Of a stretch of 64,000 nt of DNA, positions 16,211-22,379 are shown piece by piece (the stretch's first letter is position 1; every line of letters begins with the position of its first letter). Under the pieces are notes generated by a model. It searched no databases. It was not told the origin of the DNA and worked only from the letters and a program-made list of their open reading frames with translations. Both the position numbers and the translations under genes were made by a program. Source of the DNA: Parasphingopyxis sp. CP4. GTDB lineage: Bacteria > Pseudomonadota > Alphaproteobacteria > Sphingomonadales > Sphingomonadaceae. The stretch lies in assembly GCF_013378055.1 (NCBI RefSeq), contig NZ_CP051130.1, forward strand, positions 1,054,001 to 1,118,000. The letters run 5' to 3'.

Positions 16211-16220
16211 AAGGTTCAGG
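16211..16220 (+). repeat. AAGGTTCAGG leader motif, copy 4
   Basis: The motif lies 17 bases before the ATG at 16237 and is followed by AAAGAAAGG. Confidence 0.55.
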
Positions 16221-16236
16221 AAAGAAAGGTATAATC

Positions 16237-16479
16237 ATGCAGGATCAGATACCGACATTAGCCGTTGCGGCTTCCGGATTGATCGGGATGATAATCGTAA
16301 GCTACGCGGCCCTCAGAGGCTGGCGCGGTTGGCTGGAGCTGAAACGGCTTGAGCTGCAGCAGCAAGCTGCCCTCTCCGGAGATGTGCCGGCGCCGACAAC
16401 AGGATCGCGAATTGAAGTCGCTGATCTCAAGGAACGGGTCCGCAAGCTCGAAGCAATTGCCGCTGGCATCGAACTCTAA
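16237..16479 (+). CDS. PspB-like single-helix coiled-coil protein 5
   Basis: An 80-residue protein with one membrane helix (about 7-27), the basic segment R-G-W-R-G-W-L-E-L-K-R-L-E-L, a Pro/Thr linker and a short coiled coil, I-E-V-A-D-L-K-E-R-V-R-K-L-E-A-I (59-74). The second half of the shared tail (L-x2-E-I-x2-L-R) is missing: the chain stops eight residues after the L-E-A-I. It is the last gene of the set and the most diverged; a palindromic intergenic element follows. Function not known. Confidence 0.78.
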   Translation: MQDQIPTLAVAASGLIGMIIVSYAALRGWRGWLELKRLELQQQAALSGDVPAPTTGSRIEVADLKERVRKLEAIAAGIEL

Positions 16480-16483
16480 CGTT

Positions 16484-16570
16484 TCGTCATTCCGCTTGCC
16501 CCGCGGAATCTTCTCGGACCGGCCAGAAACTCCACCCGAGGGGGCCCCGGCGAATATGCCGGGGTGACGA
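16484..16570. repeat. Palindrome-ended intergenic element
   Basis: The ends TCGTCATTCC (16484-16493) and GGGGTGACGA (16561-16570) are inverted repeats with G-T tolerance, and an inner hairpin CCCCGGC-GAATAT-GCCGGGG lies against the right end. This form (TCGTCATxCCG ... ends) is common in REP/MITE-like intergenic repeats. It sits between the psp genes and sufE and could double as a weak terminator. Confidence 0.55.
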
Positions 16571-16589
16571 CCGGCCGAACAGCCCCTAC

Positions 16590-17012
16590 ATGGCGGCCAT
16601 GACCAAGCTCCCCTCCCTGGACGATGTCCGCGACGAATATGAATTCCTCGACAGCGACGATCGCTACCGCCTGCTGATCGATCTCGGTCAGTCGCTGGAG
16701 GATATGCCCGATGCGCTGAAAACCGATGCCACGCTCGTGCGCGGATGTTCGGCGGCCGTCTGGGTCTACCCGACACAACTCGATGATGGCCGACTGCATT
16801 TCCTGGCAGATAGCAATGCGGCCATTACCAAAGGAATCATCGCGCTGGTCTTGCTGACGGTCCAGGATCGTTCGGCCCAGAATATCAGCGCGGTTGATAT
16901 CGAAGAGGCGCTGACGGCATTCGACCTGAAGAACCAGCTGAGCTCAAACCGGACTCAGGGAATACCGAATATGATCGCGCTGATCCGCGAAACTGCAGAG
17001 CGCTATTCCTGA
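16590..17012 (+). CDS. sufE: SufE cysteine-desulfurase sulfur acceptor
   Basis: SufE takes the persulfide sulfur from a cysteine desulfurase and passes it on for Fe-S cluster assembly. The 140-residue length is right, and the acceptor cysteine lies in V-R-G-C-S-A-A-V-W-V (Cys53). A start at 16599 (M-T-K-L-P-S) is equally possible; neither has a clear ribosome site. No suf operon is next to it, although two cysteine desulfurases lie at 32.9-35.1 kb. Confidence 0.93.
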   Translation: MAAMTKLPSLDDVRDEYEFLDSDDRYRLLIDLGQSLEDMPDALKTDATLVRGCSAAVWVYPTQLDDGRLHFLADSNAAITKGIIALVLLTVQDRSAQNISAVDIEEALTAFDLKNQLSSNRTQGIPNMIALIRETAERYS

Positions 17013-17036
17013 ATATGTAATGGGCGGACCGCTCCA

Positions 17037-17585
17037 CTAGGACTTGGAGTCTGGCCCCTTCCACTCACGCCGCTCTTCGGCGACCCGCAAGACATCAAAC
17101 GCTGCCTGCCCTGCTTGGAATCGCTTTGCAGCCTCGGCGTCATCCGGCTTGACGTCAGGATGGTTTTCTTTGGCAAGCGCGCGCCACGCTTTTTTCACCG
17201 CTTTGAAATCGGCATCGCTGTCGAGCTCGAATATCTCCAACGCGCGCATTTCATCGGCGCTGCGCGTTCCGTCACCCGGGCCACCCCAGCCATAATGGGA
17301 TGCCTGTCCAAACCCGCTCGCATCGCGCTGTTCGTCATGGGTGCGTTGTTCGCGCTGTTCCTTGGTCAGGCCTTCGAAATAATTATAGTTGCGATTATAT
17401 TCGCCGGCATGCTTGGCGCAGAAATACCAGCGTTCCGGGCTGTTTGGCGCTTTGGGTGCCGGACAGTCTCCGGGTTCTTCGCATCCGTGGCGATCGCACA
17501 GGCGCACCTCGACGGTATCGCGCGACGATTCATAACCGCGCCAGCGGGGAAAACCCCAGTCATTGGATCGACGTGCACCTGCCAT
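17037..17585 (-). CDS. J-domain protein with N-terminal cysteine cluster
   Basis: A probable DnaK co-chaperone of 182 residues. The J domain is C-terminal (about 115-175), with the essential H-P-D at 142-144 in K-E-N-H-P-D-V-K-P. The first 65 residues hold Cys30, Cys35, Cys41 and Cys56 with nearby His, which may bind zinc. A middle stretch rich in Tyr, Gln and Gly links the two. J domains at the C-terminus suggest a substrate-specific helper rather than DnaJ itself. It stands alone, tail to tail with sufE. Confidence 0.85.
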   Translation of the reverse strand: MAGARRSNDWGFPRWRGYESSRDTVEVRLCDRHGCEEPGDCPAPKAPNSPERWYFCAKHAGEYNRNYNYFEGLTKEQREQRTHDEQRDASGFGQASHYGWGGPGDGTRSADEMRALEIFELDSDADFKAVKKAWRALAKENHPDVKPDDAEAAKRFQAGQAAFDVLRVAEERREWKGPDSKS

Positions 17586-17616
17586 AAGTCTCTATTCTAA
17601 CGCCTCAAACAGCAAC

Positions 17617-17639
17617 GGGCCATGCCAAAGGCATGACCC
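17617..17639 (-). terminator. Hairpin after the Yip1-like gene
   Basis: GGGCCATGCC (17617-17626) and GGCATGACCC (17630-17639) pair over ten positions (one G-T) around AAA. On the minus strand it lies about 30 bases after the stop at 17668 and before the J-domain gene. The following stretch (GTTGCTGTTT) is only weakly T-rich, so termination may be partial. Confidence 0.45.
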
Positions 17640-17667
17640 GCCACAATTTTCATGCGCTGTTTTCGCT

Positions 17668-18273
17668 CTAACGGTATGCAGCGGCTCCGGTGAGTGCCGC
17701 GGTTCCGATGAACGCCGACACAATCGCACCGATAATGACCGCAGTAACGATGATCGAGAGCACGATCCAGATAATGATCGTGACCGCCGTGTAACCTACC
17801 GCCTTGTTTTCCGGAACCTTCACTGTGGCTTGGCTACCAAGATACAGAAGATAGGCCGAATAGCCGAACCCGATAAGGCTGATCAGAAAGCCAATGCCTG
17901 GGATGAAGTTGAAGAACCCAGCAATCCAACCAGGCGTAGCCGAGTAAACGACGAGCTTCATTGCTGAAGTGTCACTTTTCTCGCCATCAAAACTTGGTGC
18001 CAATGCGTTGGCGATGATTCCCATGAGGTAGAGAATCCCAAGGCCGATCACATAGCCAGCGAGCGCTGTGACCAAAAAATAGTTGAACCCAAGATACCGA
18101 TAGGCCCCGATCGACAGGGCAACTGCCAGCAAGGTTCCGATTACCGGGATCAGCGCGAGAATGACCGCGTATCCAGTAAACAACGCTCCGGCTGTCGTTT
18201 CTTCTTCGTCGATCTTTTTCCATTCATCCTTCGGCGACAAAAGGATGTTTTTTGCGCGATCAATAAAGCTCAT
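17668..18273 (-). CDS. Yip1-family integral membrane protein
   Basis: A 201-residue protein with a short amphipathic N-terminus containing F-I-D-R-A-K-N-I-L-L-S-P-K-D-E-W, which is typical of bacterial Yip1-domain proteins, and about five hydrophobic segments (about 28-55, 60-90, 110-135, 135-150, 160-195). The role of bacterial Yip1 proteins is unknown. It is a single gene next to the RNase P RNA gene. The domain call rests on the N-terminal motif and helix pattern only. Confidence 0.75.
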   Translation of the reverse strand: MSFIDRAKNILLSPKDEWKKIDEEETTAGALFTGYAVILALIPVIGTLLAVALSIGAYRYLGFNYFLVTALAGYVIGLGILYLMGIIANALAPSFDGEKSDTSAMKLVVYSATPGWIAGFFNFIPGIGFLISLIGFGYSAYLLYLGSQATVKVPENKAVGYTAVTIIIWIVLSIIVTAVIIGAIVSAFIGTAALTGAAAYR

Positions 18274-18371
18274 ATTACCTCCCCCTTATTCTGCAGTGGC
18301 TTATGTGAACGAAAATGCTCGATTCGTAAAGCAAAGGCGCGGTTTGGCCGTTGTGCCCCAGATCACTCAAT

Positions 18372-18757
18372 AATCTGCCAGAGGGCCTGTAAGCCGGGTT
18401 CTGTCCAGCGGATCACTCCGCCTGTGCGACCATTCCTCTAGGGACGGGATTGCTCCCGCCCTCAAGCAACCAACCCGAATGACGGGCAAGACCCATGCCC
18501 ATGCGCCATTCCTATTCGGTCTTGCTCCCGGTGGGGTTTGCCGTGCCGCGGCCATTGCTGGCGCGCGCGGTGCGCTCTTACCGCACCCTTTCACTTTTCA
18601 CCAAGCCTAAGCTTTCTGGCCGAAGCCTTGGGTGACCTGCTCTCTGTGGCACTTTCCCTGGGGTCGCCCCCGCCGGACATTATCCGGCACCGTGGGTCCA
18701 TGGAGCCCGGACTTTCCTCGCGATATTGCTATCCCGCGGCCGCCCGGCCCTCTGGCG
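18372..18757 (-). ncRNA. rnpB: RNase P RNA (type A)
   Basis: The catalytic RNA that trims the 5' leader of tRNA precursors. On the minus strand the 5' part has the conserved GAGGAAAGTCCGGGCTCC block, and the 3' part ends with GGACAGAACCCGGCTTACAG. The two ends pair as helix P1: GCCAGAGGGCC (5' side, near 18756-18746) with GGCCCTCTGGC (3' side, 18387-18377). The length of about 386 bases is typical. The exact ends are estimates. It begins four bases after the amidase stop codon. Confidence 0.93.
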
Positions 18758-18761
18758 CACC

Positions 18762-19481
18762 CTATCTAGCCTCGCCTTGCTCGCGATCCAAGAGCAGTCG
18801 GAAAAGAATGGCGCGGGACTGGCCATCGATCGTTCCGTCAATCAGCTCGGGTCGAAACCGGCGTTGGAAGGCAACGACCACCGCCAGCTTGTCTTCAATA
18901 TCGTATCCGAATCGCTCCAGCGCGACGAGAAAGGCGCTATCCGTCCAGCCCGGATCAACCGTCGCATTCTTGGGAACTGCCAGGGCGTGACCGAGCCGAG
19001 CCAGCTTGTCCCATGGAAACAGCTCGCCAGGATCCTGTTTGCGCGAGGGTGCGACATCCGAATGGCCAACGACATTGGCGCGCGGAATATCGTGCCGCTT
19101 GCGAATTTCGTCGGTGAGGCGAACAACTGCGGCCACCTGGTCGGCCGGAAATGGCCGATAGCCAAACTCATGGCCGGGATTGACGATTTCGATGCCGATG
19201 CTCGCCGAGTTCACATCCGTGATCCCGCGCCAATAGGAAACCCCGGCGTGCCAGGCGCGCTTGCCTTCATCGACAAGGCGCAACACCGTTCCGTCCTCGT
19301 TTACGACATAATGGGCGGACACACCGGCATTCGAACTTGTCAGGCGTCGGATAGCCGAAGCCCCATCCACCATACCCGTATAGTGCATGACCAGCATCGA
19401 CACCGGCAATGTGCGGTCATTGAAGTTCGGCGATGGCGTTTCGACGATCGTCACCAGTTTTGCCTCATCGCGATCCGGCAT
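18762..19481 (-). CDS. AmpD-like N-acetylmuramoyl-L-alanine amidase
   Basis: A zinc amidase of the amidase_2 (PGRP-like) family that splits the bond between N-acetylmuramic acid and the stem peptide. Zinc ligands visible: His33 in M-L-V-M-H-Y-T-G, and the later G-H-S-D-V-A-P-S-R-K-Q-D-P-G with its His and Asp. N-S-A-S-I-G-I-E-I-V-N-P (about 91-102) holds the catalytic Glu region. There is no signal peptide, so a cytoplasmic role in recycling anhydro-muropeptides, like AmpD, is likely. AmpD normally affects beta-lactamase induction; a beta-lactamase gene is at 31.6 kb, but no ampR is seen. Confidence 0.88.
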   Translation of the reverse strand: MPDRDEAKLVTIVETPSPNFNDRTLPVSMLVMHYTGMVDGASAIRRLTSSNAGVSAHYVVNEDGTVLRLVDEGKRAWHAGVSYWRGITDVNSASIGIEIVNPGHEFGYRPFPADQVAAVVRLTDEIRKRHDIPRANVVGHSDVAPSRKQDPGELFPWDKLARLGHALAVPKNATVDPGWTDSAFLVALERFGYDIEDKLAVVVAFQRRFRPELIDGTIDGQSRAILFRLLLDREQGEAR

Positions 19482-19545
19482 CCCAAATTGAAATACCTCT
19501 GTGCGCCAATACGGTCAAAACCGGCGGCAAGGTCAATAGCCAGCC

Positions 19546-20388
19546 TTACGCAGCCTTGTGATTTGTTTGTGATGTTGCGGGCGCCAAGCGATACACAGAG
19601 CTAACGCCCGGAAGGATCTCAAACGCATCTGTATAGCCGAGCACCGTCTCTCCAGCCCCAAGCATAAGCGCCCCGTCCGGAGCCAGTATCCTGGCAGCAT
19701 TGGCGAGCGCCCGGCTTCGATTCTCAGCAGGGAAATAAAGAAGCACGTTGCGACACAGAACCAGGTCAAAAGGCCCGAGCGGCGGCGTATCGAGTACATT
19801 ATGACGACGGAAATTGACCATCTGGCGCAGGCGATCATCAATAATCCAGCGATCATCACGCTGTTCGAACCAGCGCAGCATGTGGCGGGTCGAAAGTCCG
19901 CGTTGAATCTCGAATTGACTGTAATTGCCTTCTCGCGCCTGATCTATTGCCGTGCGCGAGATATCGGTTCCGAGCAGGTCGATCGTCCAGCCATTCCACA
20001 ACGCCTCATTCTCACAAAATTGCATGGCCAGAGAATAAATTTCCTGCCCGGTTGAACACCCAGCGCTCCACACACGGATTTTGCGGTCCTTCGTTCGACC
20101 TCGCGCAATTGTTTCCATGAGCTGCGGTAGTTTGGCGAAAGCGGCCTGATCGCGGAAAAAATAGGTTTCATTGTTCAACAAGGCGTCCACTGTTTCATCG
20201 GCCAACAATGATCCAGTCGACGCACTAAGCTGGCTAACCAGGGCATCACAATCGCTGATACCGTGTCGTTTCAATACTGGTACCAAGGCAATTTCAATTC
20301 GCCATTGGCGACCAACGGACAAGCGTTGACCGGTGCGTGCCTCGAGCAGCGCGGACAGGACTTTAAGGGCAGAATCTGTCAACTGCAT
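19546..20388 (-). CDS. cheR: Chemotaxis methyltransferase CheR
   Basis: CheR methylates glutamates of chemoreceptors, using SAM. The 280-residue product has the N-terminal helical domain (about 1-75) and the methyltransferase domain with W-S-A-G-C-S-T-G-Q-E-I-Y-S (about 109-121) and L-L-G-T-D-I-S (about 142-148). The frame stays open upstream to 20655 inside cheB, but the ATG at 20388 gives the normal CheR start (MQLTDSALKVL), overlapping the cheB stop by ten bases. It is the last gene of the leftward che set. Confidence 0.95.
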   Translation of the reverse strand: MQLTDSALKVLSALLEARTGQRLSVGRQWRIEIALVPVLKRHGISDCDALVSQLSASTGSLLADETVDALLNNETYFFRDQAAFAKLPQLMETIARGRTKDRKIRVWSAGCSTGQEIYSLAMQFCENEALWNGWTIDLLGTDISRTAIDQAREGNYSQFEIQRGLSTRHMLRWFEQRDDRWIIDDRLRQMVNFRRHNVLDTPPLGPFDLVLCRNVLLYFPAENRSRALANAARILAPDGALMLGAGETVLGYTDAFEILPGVSSVYRLAPATSQTNHKAA

Positions 20389-21485
20389 CCGAAGTTCCGG
20401 GCGCGTTCCGCAATGTGTTGGGCGATAGTGATTGGGGGTGCGACAAGGTTGGCGATGCCCTGATTGGCCACTGCGCCCGGCATACCCCAAATTACCGAAC
20501 TGTCGGGATCTTGCACAAGAATCTCGCCCCCCAATTTGGCGAGCTCGGCCGTGCCAAGCGCACCATCGCGACCCATGCCGGTGAGCACCACGCCGATGGC
20601 GCCTTCGCCATAAACCTGCGCAACGCTGGAAAGCATCGGATCGACAGACGGGCAATATCCATGGGGAGCGGGCGCGTGATCAAAGATCACCCGTAACTGA
20701 CCATCAATCTGTTCGACAGTGAGATGGGCATCGCCAGGCGCGATCATTATTTCATCGCCCGTAACCAGCTGTCCATCGAAGGCGGGCACGGCCTTGCGAC
20801 CGGAAATGCTGGCAAGTTGGCGGGCAAAATAGACAATGAAATCTGCCGGAAGGTGCTGCGTGACGAAGATCGGGACTGCCACATCGCGCGGTAGTTCTTT
20901 GAAAAATTGTGACAGCGCGTGGATTCCGCCGGTTGACGCACCAATTGCCAGGCATTGGATCGGACGCTCGAAGCTTTTAACCGGCACTGGCTGAACATGG
21001 GCCCGTTTCGCCACTCGCTCGCCGGCAATTGGATGCACGCGGCGCGCTTCGGTCAGCCGGATCATTTTCCGCTGCAAAGTCTCGGCAAACTTGGCATTTT
21101 CATCAGGACCGCTTGGTTTCAGGGCGATGTCACTTGCGCCCATTGCCATCGCGCGTACCGACGATTCCGCGCCCTCGCGAGCATGAGACGAAACGATCAG
21201 GATCGGCGTATTATTGCTTTGGCGGATGATATGCGGAATCGCTTCAATGCCATTCATTCCCGGCATTTCAATATCGAGAACGACGAGGTCGACTTGTTTG
21301 GTCTGGAGCTGGCGCAAGGCGTCTTCCGCGCTGCCGGCATGTCCGCCGACGCGAAACTGTTCGGTCTCGCTGATGACACGCTGCATGATCAGGCGTGCGA
21401 CGGCGGAATCGTCGACGATCAGGACGTTGCGTTTGTCGCTGCGCACCCGTTCCGCGGATGCTGGATGATCAGGCCGGCTGGCCAC
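20379..21485 (-). CDS. cheB: Chemotaxis methylesterase/glutamine deamidase CheB
   Basis: CheB removes methyl groups from chemoreceptors when phosphorylated by CheA. Residues 18-140 are a receiver domain with Asp71 (V-V-L-D-I-E-M-P-G-M-N-G). The methylesterase domain (about 175-360) has the triad: Ser184 in I-G-A-S-T-G-G, His211 in T-Q-H-L-P, and Asp in T-G-M-G-R-D-G. All parts are present. It overlaps cheY by 17 bases and cheR by ten. Confidence 0.96.
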   Translation of the reverse strand: MASRPDHPASAERVRSDKRNVLIVDDSAVARLIMQRVISETEQFRVGGHAGSAEDALRQLQTKQVDLVVLDIEMPGMNGIEAIPHIIRQSNNTPILIVSSHAREGAESSVRAMAMGASDIALKPSGPDENAKFAETLQRKMIRLTEARRVHPIAGERVAKRAHVQPVPVKSFERPIQCLAIGASTGGIHALSQFFKELPRDVAVPIFVTQHLPADFIVYFARQLASISGRKAVPAFDGQLVTGDEIMIAPGDAHLTVEQIDGQLRVIFDHAPAPHGYCPSVDPMLSSVAQVYGEGAIGVVLTGMGRDGALGTAELAKLGGEILVQDPDSSVIWGMPGAVANQGIANLVAPPITIAQHIAERARNFGCS

Positions 21486-21855
21486 AGTCGCTACCTGATT
21501 CTACGAGTTCGATCTTGCCTTTGAGCGTCTCGCGATCGAATGGTTTCATGATATATTCGTCGGCGCCGGCATCCATGGCCCGGCGGATCTGGCCGACATC
21601 ATTCTCTGTTGTGCAGAAAATGACTTTTGGCTGCGTGGCTAATTTCAATTCGCGCAGCGCATGCAAAAATTCCATTCCATCCATGACCGGCATGTTCCAG
21701 TCGAGCAGGACGATGTCCGGTGATTCCCCTTGAACATGCTCAAGCGCTTGGCTGCCATCCTCTGCTTCGGCAACCGAAAAATCCAATGTTTCCAGCATGT
21801 GGCAGGCAACCTTGCGGATGACCTTTGAATCATCAACGATCAGGCATTTCTTCAA
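21469..21855 (-). CDS. cheY: Chemotaxis response regulator CheY
   Basis: A 128-residue single receiver domain that carries the phosphate from CheA to the flagellar switch. The phosphate-accepting Asp52 lies in L-L-D-W-N-M-P-V-M-D-G, with acidic pair D8-D9 (L-I-V-D-D-S), the Thr in F-C-T-T-E-N and Lys in I-M-K-P-F. It follows cheW after 87 bases and overlaps cheB. No flagellar gene is in the window, so a flagellar target is inferred from the family. Confidence 0.94.
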   Translation of the reverse strand: MKKCLIVDDSKVIRKVACHMLETLDFSVAEAEDGSQALEHVQGESPDIVLLDWNMPVMDGMEFLHALRELKLATQPKVIFCTTENDVGQIRRAMDAGADEYIMKPFDRETLKGKIELVESGSDCGQPA

Positions 21856-21942
21856 GCGACCTCTCCCGGCGTTTTACCCCCACAACAAGGATAGCAGCGC
21901 CCGGTAACCGGCACGTTAATGGCGATTTTGGTCATTTTCATA

Positions 21943-22377
21943 TTAGGCCGCCGCCACCTCGGGAGTGGTCAGCAGCGCCCCGGGATCAATGACGACAATT
22001 GTGCGATCTTCAATTTCGATTACGCCTGTTGAAACACGTTGCCATCCGGGTGCGAAAGACGCGCCGAGCCGTTCCGGGTCGGCCGAAAAATCAACGACAT
22101 CATGCACATCATCAACTGCCAGTCCGTACAGAAAATCCTCGATCTTCACGACAACAAGCGAAGATCCTGCAGCGACGGCAGCACTACCGCCTTCAATAGC
22201 TGCGACGGTATCAACGACCGTGATGACTTTGCTGCGCAGCGCGGAGACACCGGCGATCATTGGATCCGCCAGCGGAACTGGAACCACATCTGATGCGGTA
22301 ACCACAGATTCCACAGCTTCTGCGGGTATTGCGAAATGCTCTCCACCCGCCTCCGCAATCAGGTACAAACGATCCAT
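21943..22377 (-). CDS. cheW: Chemotaxis coupling protein CheW
   Basis: CheW links CheA to chemoreceptors in the signalling array. The 144 residues are one CheW domain, with the L-Y-L-I-A-E-A-G-G-E-H-F-A-I-P start, V-V-P-V-P-L-A-D-P-M-I-A-G-V-S-A-L-R near residue 31 and the V-V-V-K-I-E-D-F-L-Y-G-L-A-V-D strand near 76. It starts two bases after the cheA stop, so the two are surely co-expressed. Confidence 0.94.
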   Translation of the reverse strand: MDRLYLIAEAGGEHFAIPAEAVESVVTASDVVPVPLADPMIAGVSALRSKVITVVDTVAAIEGGSAAVAAGSSLVVVKIEDFLYGLAVDDVHDVVDFSADPERLGASFAPGWQRVSTGVIEIEDRTIVVIDPGALLTTPEVAAA

Positions 22378-22379
22378 TG

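Noticed and set aside
18538-19604. Plus-strand frames over rnpB and the amidase gene
   Set aside because: They overlap a structural RNA with conserved helices and an amidase with catalytic residues.
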